Origin: Bacteroidales bacterium UBA3143
GTDB taxonomy: Bacteria > Bacteroidota > Bacteroidia > Bacteroidales > Dysgonomonadaceae
DNA length: 62,458 bases
Direction of reading: 5' to 3'
Assembly: GCA_002364735.1 (NCBI GenBank)
Contig: DEZB01000055.1
Coordinates: 1 to 62,458, forward strand
In this document: in pieces, positions 15,760 through 25,090 of the stretch
Layout of the letters: every line of letters starts with the position of its first letter
How positions within the stretch are numbered: position 1 is the first letter of the stretch
The notes under the pieces: model-generated
The model's input: only the letters and a program-made list of their open reading frames with translations
What the model was told of the DNA's origin: nothing
Database searches by the model: none
Position numbers and translations under genes: made by a program

Positions 15760-18700
15760 TACTTTACACTTTCTTCTATTTCCTCTATCTCTTCAGAATT
15801 AAGATCAAATGTTGAGTAAATTATTTTATCAATAAAATGAGATGATTCATCTGGGTGTTTAATATATTCTTGTAATTTTAAAATTTGTTCTTCGGTGAAT
15901 TTAGGCATTGGAAAGTTTTCAAAGAAAGTATGTTTCATTCGCACCCCAGTATTGCCTAATCCACCTCCACCATAAAATGTTTTGATTGAATAGAAAAAAA
16001 GTTTAGAGTTCATCACAGCAAGAAGAAGTTCTAAACCATCTCCTGTTATTATTCTTGCAGTATCTAAACACATAAACTTACCATCTTTATCCATAACAAA
16101 ACTGGATTCTTGCACCATTTCCTGAAAGATTATTTTTTGCTTATTGAATTCATGTAAATAGGCGCAATTACGTAAATTATAAGGAGTTTCACCTTTGTCT
16201 CCTCTTCGTTTTAATTGAGGATAAAATTTATCAAGATGTTTTTTAATTGCAGGATAATCATTTATATTGATTGGCTTTAAACCTTTCTCTTTTACTCCAT
16301 TATGTGTATTTATTAGCCATAGATTTGCAAATTTTAAATAATATCTTTTTACATCTCTACCCCTCAAAACAGGTCTAATAATTTCATTAGATTTAAAATC
16401 TTCGGCAATTAATTCATTTTTCTTATTTTCATCTATTACAAAGGCTTCATTTAAACCTGTTTTTATGCCATAGTTTATATTGAAATTCATTTCTTTTAAA
16501 GGAGTTCCCAAACGTTCAATTTTTTCTTTTATTTGGCTTTCAATAGGTGATAAGATAATCCAACTTTCGGAATCTTTAAATTCTGTAATATTTGCATATT
16601 CATGAATGTAATGTTCTAAATCTTTTATCCCTTCATCTTTGACAATACAAACAGATGTTTTATATTTATTTTCTTCTTTTACAAACATCAAAATATTAGT
16701 ATCTACTGTTGCACTTTCGAAAATTTGTGTCCCTCCAAAATCAATAAGAATCACAGGATTGGTTTTCTCTACAAAAAACTCACGAGTGTTCTTTCCATAA
16801 CCAGCTCGCATCCACTTATTAGAGGTAATGTAGGTTAGAACACCTGACTGTTTAAGAACATTGTAACCTAATTCATAAAACAAACTGTAAATATCACCTG
16901 TTTTGGCAAATGTATTAAACCCCATTCTGCCCAAATCATCACTCACTTCACCCATTTTTTGAAGTTGCACATACGGCGGATTCCCAATCACCACATCAAA
17001 CCCCACAAAGTCTCCTTCATCGTTCAACACTTCGGGAAACTCAAATCGCCATTCGAATGCATTTTCGTAAATCTTGTTGGCCTTTATCTCCTCTATCTCG
17101 TTTTCAAGTTTGGTAATCTCTGTGGTGTGTTTTTCCACCTTGTCGGTCCACTCTTTTTTCTCTTTCTTCGACTGCTCAAAGAGCGATGTTTGTGTGGTGA
17201 GAAATAGCAACTCGCCTTTTATTTTGGCAAGGCGTTTCACTTTGGGGTCGTTGCCCGCTATTTCGCTACGGAAATCATTTTTGATGCTCATTATCAGTCG
17301 CTCCATTCCGCGCTTCTCCTCCTTGCTGTGTGCATTGCGATAGGTGGAGACAGCCATTCGGTAGCTGTCGATGGTCCATTTGCTCTTTTTGAGGGCTTGC
17401 CCAAGGTTGGCATCAAGGTCAAAACGACTCACCAATGAGTTGCCACATTTGATGTTGATATCTATGTTGGGCAGCGTTTGCAACTCGTCCACATGAGGTA
17501 GTTTAAAATCATTGCGCACTTCGTCGCTTTCTGCAAAACAAACGGGACTGCTCAGCTTTACGGATTCTGGTTTTATGTAATAGGCATTTTTCAGTAGCTC
17601 TATCCACAAGCGCAGTCGGCATATCTTCACGGAGTTGGGATTGATGTCCACACCAAACAAGCAGTTCTCTATAATGGTTTGTTTCTCATGAAACAAGGCT
17701 TCTTGCACCCGTTGACTCTCGCGACTGGTGGGCGTGTATTCGATTATGACCCCTTCTTCGTCGGTCACAATCAGCTCGTCGTTTTCAACCACCACGTGAT
17801 ACTCTTTTAGTCTGCGACCGCTTCTATCGCTCAGTATGCGCAAATCGTTTTTGATGGCTATAATCTCGTTGAGCGCCGACACCAAAAAATGGCCCGAACC
17901 CACAGCAGGGTCGCATATCTTAAGGCTATTGATGATATCATTGGCTTCCTTGCGGTCTTCAATCTCATCGTAGAGGTCATCAAAATTGGTGCATTTCCAT
18001 CCCTTCGTTTCGTTGAACTTCTGCAACACCGCTTTGCGAATGGTTTCACGGCACATATACATGGTGATGAAGCCAGGGGTGAAAAACGAACCATCTTTGT
18101 AACCATTTATCTTCTCGAAAATGAGACCCAACACCGATGCATTAATCAATGTTTTGTTGTCCTCTTGTATAGCTTCAGAGCCTTCGCTGGTGAAATCGTA
18201 TGAATCTAAAAACTCAAACAGATATTCCAATGGATTCATCCTGCCTGTTCGGCGTTTGCCATTGCTATCTTTCAGCACTGTACTGGCATAAACTGGAAGT
18301 TCACGACTATCGCCCAAGTTACTCACAAACAGCGTAGTGTGCTCCAGTTCGGTGGGTTCAAAGAGCGAACTATTGAGGTAGGGCACTTTATCGAAAGCCT
18401 CTTTGGTTGTTTCTCCTCGGTCGGACTGCTTTCGGGCCAATACTTTAAAGAAAAGGCTATTGAGGTCGTCGTAGTTTTGTATCTTGTGCGAGTTTAGAAA
18501 CTCATACTGTGTGTTGCCTTTGTGATATTTAACCAATTGTGCTTCAAGCAATTTCATAAACAGAATGCGGTTCATCCAAGTGATGGTTAGCTCCAGAGCA
18601 ACAGTAAAAAGACGCTCCTGCATGGTGCCGCCATACTGGCTGGGACGGTCCAGTCGGCTCATTTTGTCGAGGCTGTCCAATTCGTTTATGGCGTTCTCAA

Positions 18701-19547
18701 TGAGCGAGCCAATGTTGCGCTTGCCTTCCTGTTCTCGCCCAATCACTTTTTTGCCTCCCTCTTTGCTTTCGCTCAACCCCATTATGTGTAGCAGTTCGCC
18801 ATAGAAACTTTTGTCAAGCGTGTTGCTATCATTGGCAAAGGGTAGTTTCAGCAAATGTTCTGCCGACAGTAGTTTGTAGAGGGCTATTAGCTTATTATCA
18901 TCGTCGGGATTATCGTTGCGCAGCGGATGATTGTAGTCGCGAATGTCGAAATAAGTAAACTCTATTTCGCTTCGGAGGCTTTCGATAAATGGGTGTGCAA
19001 TATCAGAGTAGAACACCTCGGTGCGCTGTTTGCTGCGCTCAAACTCTTCGAACTGACGAACCAAGGCTTTGTTTTGTGCAAAGTTGCGTTCAAACACGGC
19101 GCTATCAAATATAAACCACTCGTGAATGTTGGTAACGATGAGGTTGCGCACTTCCAAGTTGCCATTGGTGATGCGTTCGCGCAAGTAGTAGAGCAGCAGT
19201 TCGTGAAATGCTTTGGCGTTTATCTCCCCTGGGGTAATTATCTCCCACTTGTTGGTGGGGCGCTTCGTTTCGATGATGACACCCACGGTACTTGCCCTAT
19301 TTTTACCATTGTGAATAACCAGATCGGCCCGCTCTTTGGTGTTGATAAAGTAATCGTCTTTGTAATACGTGTTTTTCAGAAAATCGCTAATCAAATTTTT
19401 GTGAAATTCTTCAGATTCGGAGTCATCTATTCTGTCAAGCAACTGTATGAGGTTTGCTTTAAATAAATCGATCTTCTCCCTGTCAGGCTTTAGCTTCAGG
19501 TAGGCTTTGTTGAGTGCTTTACGTGGTTTTAGCTGCTTCAGAATCAT
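15759..19547 (-). CDS. type IIG restriction-modification enzyme (Eco57I-like, fused nuclease/methyltransferase)
   Basis: A 1262-residue single-chain enzyme. The N-terminal PD-(D/E)xK nuclease is seen in ADLVIHNGKNRASTVGVIIE-TKRP (catalytic Asp near residue 79, Glu-x-Lys near 92-94). The adenine-N6 methyltransferase follows: SAM-binding motif I DPAVGSGHFL near residue 545 and catalytic motif IV NPPY near residue 855. The last 300 or so residues form the target-recognition domain (GRDVKRYYLKFANLWL is typical). Such enzymes methylate and cut DNA at a site set by the C-terminal domain. It stands alone with no separate specificity gene. Its 3' end abuts a second, unrelated-frame copy of a family C-terminus, suggesting past exchange of the recognition domain. 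Confidence 0.92.
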   Translation of the reverse strand: MILKQLKPRKALNKAYLKLKPDREKIDLFKANLIQLLDRIDDSESEEFHKNLISDFLKNTYYKDDYFINTKERADLVIHNGKNRASTVGVIIETKRPTNKWEIITPGEINAKAFHELLLYYLRERITNGNLEVRNLIVTNIHEWFIFDSAVFERNFAQNKALVRQFEEFERSKQRTEVFYSDIAHPFIESLRSEIEFTYFDIRDYNHPLRNDNPDDDNKLIALYKLLSAEHLLKLPFANDSNTLDKSFYGELLHIMGLSESKEGGKKVIGREQEGKRNIGSLIENAINELDSLDKMSRLDRPSQYGGTMQERLFTVALELTITWMNRILFMKLLEAQLVKYHKGNTQYEFLNSHKIQNYDDLNSLFFKVLARKQSDRGETTKEAFDKVPYLNSSLFEPTELEHTTLFVSNLGDSRELPVYASTVLKDSNGKRRTGRMNPLEYLFEFLDSYDFTSEGSEAIQEDNKTLINASVLGLIFEKINGYKDGSFFTPGFITMYMCRETIRKAVLQKFNETKGWKCTNFDDLYDEIEDRKEANDIINSLKICDPAVGSGHFLVSALNEIIAIKNDLRILSDRSGRRLKEYHVVVENDELIVTDEEGVIIEYTPTSRESQRVQEALFHEKQTIIENCLFGVDINPNSVKICRLRLWIELLKNAYYIKPESVKLSSPVCFAESDEVRNDFKLPHVDELQTLPNIDINIKCGNSLVSRFDLDANLGQALKKSKWTIDSYRMAVSTYRNAHSKEEKRGMERLIMSIKNDFRSEIAGNDPKVKRLAKIKGELLFLTTQTSLFEQSKKEKKEWTDKVEKHTTEITKLENEIEEIKANKIYENAFEWRFEFPEVLNDEGDFVGFDVVIGNPPYVQLQKMGEVSDDLGRMGFNTFAKTGDIYSLFYELGYNVLKQSGVLTYITSNKWMRAGYGKNTREFFVEKTNPVILIDFGGTQIFESATVDTNILMFVKEENKYKTSVCIVKDEGIKDLEHYIHEYANITEFKDSESWIILSPIESQIKEKIERLGTPLKEMNFNINYGIKTGLNEAFVIDENKKNELIAEDFKSNEIIRPVLRGRDVKRYYLKFANLWLINTHNGVKEKGLKPININDYPAIKKHLDKFYPQLKRRGDKGETPYNLRNCAYLHEFNKQKIIFQEMVQESSFVMDKDGKFMCLDTARIITGDGLELLLAVMNSKLFFYSIKTFYGGGGLGNTGVRMKHTFFENFPMPKFTEEQILKLQEYIKHPDESSHFIDKIIYSTFDLNSEEIEEIEESVK

Positions 19548-19728
19548 TGTATTATTAATTTCTATTTAAAACTATTGTACAAATATACAAATTAACTGTA
19601 ACTAATGTTTGCAATAATGCTTCATATATATATGCATAAAGAGATGCATGATGATTTTTCTGCTTATAATGGAAGTGAAAGACTATGAGAATCCATTTTT
19701 GCTCCTTTTTATTCGGTGAAGAAACCAA

Positions 19729-19848
19729 AAACTATTGATGGGTGGCGTTATTATTCGAGACAAAAGCATAAACTATTGATGGGTGGCGTTATTGTTCGAG
19801 ACAAAAACATAAAACATTGATGGGTGAAGCTTTTGTCTGGGACAAAAG
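19729..19848 (+). repeat. three tandem 41-bp repeats
   Basis: Units start at 19729, 19770 and 19811 and share AAACTATTGATGGGTGGCG and ATTCGAGACAAAA; the third is diverged and shorter. They lie about 180 bases before the restriction gene on its upstream side. The remainder of 19548-20142 holds a 22-base fragment of the 141-bp dispersed element (about 19890-19911) and one copy of the GCGTGTGTCGC-type intergenic repeat (19945-20040); no gene is seen. Confidence 0.8.
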
Positions 19849-19944
19849 AAGGATAATTAAGCTATTTATTGCTTCGACTCTAAAAATTAAGGGGGATTTA
19901 GGGGCGGAAATAATTCGACAAATGAATAATAGATGCACACTGAA

Positions 19945-20040
19945 CTCGCACGTTTTAATCCGTGTGTTACAAAACAAAATCAGTCCTCTTTTATTGCTTT
20001 CTGCTTTGCAGCACACTGATTTGGAAATCGGCGCGAGCGG
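19945..20040. repeat. GTGTGTCGC-type dispersed intergenic repeat, copy 1
   Basis: CGCACGTTTTAATCCGTGTGT, then TTTGCAGCACACTGATTTGG and AAATCGGCGCGAGCGG. It belongs to a family with copies at 44769-44888, 46411-46502, 47385-47505, 47611-47668, 51480-51524 and 58351-58438. The common ends are TGCGTGTGTCGC and ACACCGATT...AAATCGGCGCGAGCGG; ATT(T)GCAAAT and CGATT...AATCG form small palindromes. Confidence 0.65.
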
Positions 20041-20142
20041 GGGTCATAAACTTGTTGCTACAATGGTTAAAGGAACCGTTTTCAACTGTCAAGCCCCCCT
20101 TATCTTTAAAATGAGTATCTTTGCATAAAAAAATAAATAGAA

Positions 20143-20727
20143 ATGAGTTTAACAAAGAAACTACAAGCGCGTAGCAATGGCACTTGCGAAATGTGTGAAG
20201 CAGCAGAAGCTAATAACAGCTACAACGTGCCTCACGGAAGTGGTGCAGAAATTGATACAAACATACATGTATGTGACAAATGTTTGGCACAAATAAACAT
20301 TACCGAAGAGTTGGAAAGTGACTATTGGTCTGCATTTTTGCCCACTACTATGTGGAGTGAGGTTGCAGCAGTGCAAGTGATGTCGTGGCGAATGCTAAAT
20401 AGATTTAGAGACGAGACTTGGGCGCATGATGCCCTTGAAATGTTGTACCTTAACGACGACGACTTGGAGTGGGCAAAAGCCAGTGGCGAACATTTGTCGA
20501 ATGTGGAGGACAGTTTGCACAGAGATTGCAATGGCGTGCTATTGTTGGGTGGCGATTCTGTGAGCCTAATAAAAGACCTGGATGTGAAAGGCTCTTCAAT
20601 GAATGCTAAAATGGGTACTGCTGTGCGAAACATTCGCTTAGATCCAAATAACGCTGAGTTTATCGAAGGTAAGATAGATGGGCAGAACATTGTTATTCTA
20701 ACCAAATTTGTGCGCAAAATAAACTAA
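20143..20727 (+). CDS. PhnA/YjdM domain protein
   Basis: A 194-residue protein. The N-terminal zinc-ribbon pair is CEMC (residues 15-18) and CDKC (about 46-49). The C-terminal PhnA domain is recognisable in DCNGVLLLGGDSVSLIKDLDVKG and GTAVRNIRLDPNNAEFIEGKI. The family name comes from proximity to phosphonate genes in E. coli, but YjdM-type proteins have no proven role in phosphonate use, and no phosphonate genes are nearby. It is a single gene on its strand. Confidence 0.88.
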   Translation: MSLTKKLQARSNGTCEMCEAAEANNSYNVPHGSGAEIDTNIHVCDKCLAQINITEELESDYWSAFLPTTMWSEVAAVQVMSWRMLNRFRDETWAHDALEMLYLNDDDLEWAKASGEHLSNVEDSLHRDCNGVLLLGGDSVSLIKDLDVKGSSMNAKMGTAVRNIRLDPNNAEFIEGKIDGQNIVILTKFVRKIN

Positions 20728-20784
20728 TTCTTCTTTCAATGGTTCTATTAGTAGATTACACAATTAAGAATAAACAAAATCAAT

Positions 20785-21231
20785 ATGAGATTATCAATTC
20801 TTTTTCTAACTCTTTTCTCCTTAGTATTAGTTAGTTGCAGCAGTAAGAAAGCAGTTAGCAATGCAGCCAATACAGACCAAGATATAACTGAAAAATACTG
20901 GAAATTGATCACCTTGGAAGGGCAAGACATTACGATGGCCGAAAACCAAGAGCGTGAAACGTTTTTTATGCTTAAAGCAAATGACAATACTGTAAATGGT
21001 TTTGCAGGGTGCAACAATATTATGGGCGAATATAAGCTTGAGGAGGGAAATAGAATTAGATTCACCAACATGGGCACTACCTTAAGATTGTGTCCAGATG
21101 TAGAGGTTAATGAATCGGAGTTCCTGAAAGTTTTTGAACTTGCAGACAACTATACCATTCACAACGACACATTGGCGCTGAATGTCGGAAGAAGAATGCC
21201 TTTGGCACAGTTTGTTGCGGTATATTTCTAA
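20785..21231 (+). CDS. META-domain lipoprotein (HslJ-like)
   Basis: A 148-residue protein with a lipoprotein signal (lipobox LVSC, Cys18) and a META domain: KYWKLITLEGQDI, then FAGCNNIMGEYKLEEGNRIRF and the TTLRLCPD segment. HslJ-family proteins are envelope proteins linked to stress or novobiocin tolerance in E. coli; the molecular role is unknown. It follows the PhnA-like gene by 57 bases. Confidence 0.88.
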   Translation: MRLSILFLTLFSLVLVSCSSKKAVSNAANTDQDITEKYWKLITLEGQDITMAENQERETFFMLKANDNTVNGFAGCNNIMGEYKLEEGNRIRFTNMGTTLRLCPDVEVNESEFLKVFELADNYTIHNDTLALNVGRRMPLAQFVAVYF

Positions 21232-21377
21232 GCCTTTTTAAATAATATAGGAAGCGTTATAACCGCAATATAAGATATATGCATAAGTCATTAAGTTTAT
21301 AACTTTCTGATTTCATAAAGTCTCCGTTGGTGCTGCTATATTTCTAAATATATTTACATCTAAAACCAAACAACAAT

Positions 21378-22148
21378 ATGAATACTTCATCACTATTTAA
21401 CTTACTTGGTAAAACTGCAATAGTTACGGGTGGTGGAAATGGTATAGGTCGGGCAAGTTCTATAATGTTGGCATCATTTGGTGCGAATGTTGTTGTGTCC
21501 GATTTCAATTTAGACGCTGCAAAACAAGTAGCAGAAGAAATAAATGATGAAGGAGGAAATGCAATCGCTCTGAAATGTGATGTAACCATTGACAAAGATT
21601 TGGTGGATTTGGTTGACAATACCATTAAAACCTTCAAGCAGATTCATATACTGGTGAATAATGTAGGTGGTGGTGGCGGTGGCAAAGAGAGTCCATTTAA
21701 AATAGATGTAGAGCAATTTCGCTCTGTTTTCGAAAGAAATATAATTAGTATGTGGCGATTGAGCCAATTGGTTGCTCCGCACATGAAGAAAGCAAACTAT
21801 GGTAGCATCATTAATATGTCGTCAATGGCGAGCATTGATAAAAGCGCTGCAATGAGTGCTTATGGATCTTCAAAAGCAGCCATCAACCACATGACGCGCA
21901 ACCTTGCTTTTGATTATGGTCCTGAAATTAGGGTTAATGCCATTGGTCCAGGTGCCATCAAAACAGATGCTCTTGCAAAAGTATTGACAGACGACATTGA
22001 AAAGAAAATGTTGAAAACCACTCCTTTGGGAAGGTTGGGTGAACCGGATGATATAGCTGGAGCGGTGCTCTATTTTGCTGCGCCTATATCTAAATGGGTG
22101 AGCGGACAGGTTATATTTGTGAATGGTGGAGGAAATCAGACGCTATAG
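21378..22148 (+). CDS. short-chain dehydrogenase, 7-alpha-hydroxysteroid dehydrogenase-like
   Basis: A 256-residue classical SDR: cofactor motif TGGGNGIG near residues 18-25, NNVGGGGGG near 93, catalytic Ser (NMSSMAS), and YGSSK (Tyr and Lys near residues 160-164). The segments LSQLVAPHM and KTTPLGRLGEPDDIAGAVLYF resemble E. coli 7-alpha-hydroxysteroid dehydrogenase (HdhA) more than FabG. It may oxidise a steroid or another secondary alcohol with NAD(P)+; the true substrate is open. It is monocistronic, as far as can be seen. Confidence 0.85.
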   Translation: MNTSSLFNLLGKTAIVTGGGNGIGRASSIMLASFGANVVVSDFNLDAAKQVAEEINDEGGNAIALKCDVTIDKDLVDLVDNTIKTFKQIHILVNNVGGGGGGKESPFKIDVEQFRSVFERNIISMWRLSQLVAPHMKKANYGSIINMSSMASIDKSAAMSAYGSSKAAINHMTRNLAFDYGPEIRVNAIGPGAIKTDALAKVLTDDIEKKMLKTTPLGRLGEPDDIAGAVLYFAAPISKWVSGQVIFVNGGGNQTL

Positions 22149-22233
22149 ACTGCAAATTGGGCTTGAAAAGAATAAAGAAAAAAAACCTCTTATCGATAAG
22201 TATAAATAGGTAGGGCTATAGCACCCTTTAGGT

Positions 22234-23280
22234 TTATAGTGCTGCCTTTTCTTTTTTGAGCACTTCCTCTACTCTTTCAACAATCATTTCTGGAGGTAAC
22301 CACTCCATACAGGCATGATCGCCACGCCAACATGGAACATCGCCAAAAACGGAACAGGGACGACAATCTAAATCTATTTGTACGGCATTAGCTGGATCTT
22401 GATTGTAACCATAAAACCCCAAGAAAGGATGTGTAGCTCCCCAAACTGAAACTACAGGCGTGTTAACCAACGAAGCCAAGTGCATATTGGCGGAGTCCAT
22501 TGATACAAGTAGTGAGAGATGTGACATCAATATCAATTCATTTTCCAAAGATAGTTTACCAATCACCATTGTAACGTTCGGATACTTTGACTCCCATTCT
22601 TTCATTTTACGCTCCTCATCACCCCCACCTCCAAATAAATAAATGTGTCGGTCAGCACTAACAAGCAGCGCTTTCACTACTTCTTCCATCTTATCAATGG
22701 GATACATCTTTTCTGCATGTTTTGCAAAGGGTGCAAAGCCTAAATTTGTTTTAGAAGCATCAAAAGGGATGCTGGTGAGGTTTTCAGTATTGCCTTTTTC
22801 GTTTTCGAAATAGGATACAAAGCTCATCTCAGCAGGCAGTTTTAGATGAGAGAATACATCTCTGTAACGATCAATGGTGTGTTTTAATGGTGTTAATGGT
22901 GCTGTGTGTTTGGTGATGGCTCTTTTTTGAACCCTTCCTTTGTCAATATGATGCACTTGTTTGCCATACAATAGAAAGTAAGTGCGCAAGAACTTGCTTC
23001 GCAATACATCGTGCAAATCGGCCACTGCGTGAATGTCATAATTTTTGCGAATTTCTTCGCCCAGTTTCCACAAGCCTTTCAGTCCCTTATATTGTTTTAA
23101 ATCAACTGCAATAACTCTAATATTGGGCAATTGATTTATGAAAAGAGTTTCAAAAGATTTTGACGTTAACACATAGAAGACATGATTTGGGTAGGCTTTA
23201 GCCACAGAATAAACTGCAGGTACAGTCATGGCTACATCGCCAAATGCAGAAAACCTAATCACTAAAATGTTAAGGAACAT
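22234..23280 (-). CDS. glycosyltransferase family 9 (heptosyltransferase-like)
   Basis: A 348-residue GT-B enzyme. The N-terminal motif LVIRFSAFGDVAMTVPAV is the GT9 start, and the C-terminal motif LVSMDSANMHLASLVNTPVVSVWGATHP is the nucleotide-sugar binding part. These enzymes add heptose or another sugar to lipopolysaccharide core at the inner membrane. It lies 13 bases after the DUF4254 gene, a pairing often seen in Bacteroidota, which supports a lipopolysaccharide or surface-glycan role. Confidence 0.9.
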   Translation of the reverse strand: MFLNILVIRFSAFGDVAMTVPAVYSVAKAYPNHVFYVLTSKSFETLFINQLPNIRVIAVDLKQYKGLKGLWKLGEEIRKNYDIHAVADLHDVLRSKFLRTYFLLYGKQVHHIDKGRVQKRAITKHTAPLTPLKHTIDRYRDVFSHLKLPAEMSFVSYFENEKGNTENLTSIPFDASKTNLGFAPFAKHAEKMYPIDKMEEVVKALLVSADRHIYLFGGGGDEERKMKEWESKYPNVTMVIGKLSLENELILMSHLSLLVSMDSANMHLASLVNTPVVSVWGATHPFLGFYGYNQDPANAVQIDLDCRPCSVFGDVPCWRGDHACMEWLPPEMIVERVEEVLKKEKAAL

Positions 23281-23293
23281 CGGGTTTGTTGCT

Positions 23294-23902
23294 TTATTTT
23301 TTTGTGTACAACACAGGATTTAAAGAAGGGTCGTTATACATTTTCATCTGTTTGTACACCTTCATCACTTTATTTCCTTTTTTAATTTCATCCAAAAGCT
23401 CATCGATTGAGGCAGATAGATCTCGGCGTTGCTCTAATAGGACATCCAGTTTTTGCTGACACTTTTCGATGTGTGCTTGATCGGCATTAGTTCTGATTAC
23501 TTCCACATTCATGTGAAATATTTTCACAGCCAATATGGAGAGTCTATCCAAAGCCCAAGCAGGACTCTCAGTATTGATTGTGGCAGTGGGCGAAGGCACT
23601 ATATCTTTATATAAATAAAGAAAGAAGCTATCGATTTGTTCTACCAGATCAGTACGCAGTTGATTGGATTTATCAATAGTTCGTTTGATTTCTAATGCTT
23701 TTTTCGCATCAATATTTGTGTCACGAATGATATCTTCTAAATGCCATTGAACAACATCAATCCAGTTCTTTTCGTATAGAAAGTTGTCTATAGTTCCTTC
23801 AGAATAAGGATTTTTGATGGGTGTATCAACACTATCAGCTACATGATAGTCGAGTATAGCTCTATCAAAAATAGCATTTGCTTTCTCACTAAATGTCTTC
23901 AT
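23294..23902 (-). CDS. DUF4254 family protein
   Basis: A 202-residue, mostly helical protein with no signal peptide (FSEKANAIFDRAILDYHVAD at the start, NWIDVVQWHLEDIIRD near residue 45). The start is the ATG at 23902; a longer frame to 23941 is unlikely because a TATCTTTG -7 element at 23939-23946 on this strand puts the transcript start near 23932. DUF4254 genes are usually next to GT9 glycosyltransferases, as here. No biochemical function is known to me. Confidence 0.85.
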   Translation of the reverse strand: MKTFSEKANAIFDRAILDYHVADSVDTPIKNPYSEGTIDNFLYEKNWIDVVQWHLEDIIRDTNIDAKKALEIKRTIDKSNQLRTDLVEQIDSFFLYLYKDIVPSPTATINTESPAWALDRLSILAVKIFHMNVEVIRTNADQAHIEKCQQKLDVLLEQRRDLSASIDELLDEIKKGNKVMKVYKQMKMYNDPSLNPVLYTKK

Positions 23903-23938
23903 AATGGATGGTTTTTTTAATATTAATAAGTATAAATA

Positions 23939-23946
23939 CAAAGATA
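23939..23946 (-). promoter_or_regulatory. -7 element for the DUF4254-GT9 operon
   Basis: The minus strand reads TATCTTTG, an exact match to TAnnTTTG, 37 bases upstream of the ATG at 23902. It overlaps the alternative upstream start at 23941, which argues against that start. No good -33 box was found. Confidence 0.5.
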
Positions 23947-24153
23947 GGTAAGAGTTTTCAATTTAAGAAAAACTATTTATAACAATACGCTGCTGAATAA
24001 TTACTAAAAAAGAAACATTTTCAGAGGGTGTTGTGCAATTGTGATAATCGAATTATCTAAAATCTATGTGATAGATAATTGAAATTAGTGATACAAGCGT
24101 CAAATCTATCGTAAATATCTTATCTTTATCAACTCTATACATGTAATACCAAC

Positions 24154-24184
24154 TAAAGTTTATTTCATAAAAGAATAAACTTTA
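24154..24184. promoter_or_regulatory. perfect inverted repeat 1 upstream of crtB (putative operator)
   Basis: TAAAGTTTATT at 24154-24164 and AATAAACTTTA at 24174-24184 are exact reverse complements separated by 9 bases. It lies 61-91 bases before the crtB ATG. No T-run or GC-rich stem suggests a terminator, so a protein-binding site is the more likely reading. Confidence 0.5.
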
Positions 24185-24195
24185 TAAACGCTGTT

Positions 24196-24227
24196 TTGTT
24201 TAATCAATAGAGAGTATGATTAAACAA
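24196..24227. promoter_or_regulatory. perfect inverted repeat 2 upstream of crtB (putative operator)
   Basis: TTGTTTAATCA at 24196-24206 and TGATTAAACAA at 24217-24227 are exact reverse complements separated by 10 bases, ending 17 bases before the crtB ATG. Its centre is about 42 bases, or four helical turns, from the centre of the first inverted repeat. Binding here would block or control the carotenoid operon. Confidence 0.55.
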
Positions 24228-24244
24228 TAAAACCAATAAAGTAG

Positions 24245-25081
24245 ATGAATGTATACAATGAAATAGCTTTCAAAACAAGCAAATTGATTACAAAGAGGTA
24301 TAGCACTTCTTTTTCAATAGCTGTAAGCTACTTACCGAGCGAAATGCGAAATTCTATATATAGCATTTACGGATTTGTGAGATTGGCAGATGAAATTGTT
24401 GATTCGTTTGATGATGTTGATCAGGAACTTATACTTAATGATTTCGAAAGTGATTATTACAAAGCTTTAGCAAATGGAATAAGCATGAATCCTGTTTTGC
24501 AAGCATTTGCAATAACGGTGCAAAAGTATCAATTTCCAGAACATTTGGTTGACTCATTTTTGAAGAGTATGAAAGCAGATTTGAGTAAACAAATCTATGA
24601 CAATAACAGTGATTTGGACAATTACATTCATGGTTCGGCAAATGTGGTGGGATTGATGTGTTTGCTTGTATTTCTTGAGGGTGACAAGGTGAAGTTTAAA
24701 GAGTTGGAAGCCTCTGCAATGAAATTGGGTGCTGCATTTCAGAAAGTGAACTTTTTGAGGGATTTAAAAGCCGACGCTCATGGATTAAACAGGCTCTATT
24801 TTCCCGAAGTGGATATGGATAACTTTACCGAGAAAGCAAAACGAACGTTGATAAATAATATTGAGTCAGATTTTAACGAAGCGGAAAAAGGAATAAAAGA
24901 GCTGCCTGGCAAATCGAAGCTGGCAGTTTACATTGCTTTTATCTATTACAAACAGCTTTTACACAAACTGGAGGTAACTCCAGCGAACAAAATAATTGAA
25001 TCACGCATTAGAGTGCAGGATTCTATGAAGTTTATGCTGCTGGCTAAAGCATATATGAAATATAAATTAAATACAATATAG
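24245..25081 (+). CDS. crtB: phytoene synthase
   Basis: Condenses two geranylgeranyl diphosphates to phytoene, the first step of the carotenoid pathway. The 278-residue protein has both aspartate-rich motifs: DEIVD (residues 49-53) and NFLRDLKAD (about 168-176), and the RYSTSFS start typical of bacterial phytoene/squalene synthases. It opens an eight-gene operon. No geranylgeranyl diphosphate synthase is in the window, so that enzyme must be supplied from elsewhere. It has two inverted repeats in its upstream region. Confidence 0.95.
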   Translation: MNVYNEIAFKTSKLITKRYSTSFSIAVSYLPSEMRNSIYSIYGFVRLADEIVDSFDDVDQELILNDFESDYYKALANGISMNPVLQAFAITVQKYQFPEHLVDSFLKSMKADLSKQIYDNNSDLDNYIHGSANVVGLMCLLVFLEGDKVKFKELEASAMKLGAAFQKVNFLRDLKADAHGLNRLYFPEVDMDNFTEKAKRTLINNIESDFNEAEKGIKELPGKSKLAVYIAFIYYKQLLHKLEVTPANKIIESRIRVQDSMKFMLLAKAYMKYKLNTI

Positions 25082-25090
25082 CGTTATAAG

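Noticed and set aside
18927..19466. 179-codon plus-strand open frame opposite the restriction gene
   Set aside because: It is a shadow of the well-supported nuclease domain on the other strand.
15759..19547. BREX PglX methyltransferase
   Set aside because: A nuclease motif (Glu-x-Lys in the N-terminal domain) is present and no other BREX genes are nearby, so a stand-alone type IIG enzyme fits better.
19817..20128. 103-codon plus-strand open frame upstream of the PhnA-like gene
   Set aside because: It runs through a 41-bp tandem repeat, a fragment of the 141-bp element and a dispersed repeat, so it is a composite of repeats.
24154..24184. intrinsic terminator of the DUF4254/GT9 genes or an upstream gene
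   Set aside because: The stem is AT-only with no T-run and lies upstream, not downstream, of both neighbouring transcripts; an operator reading fits better.
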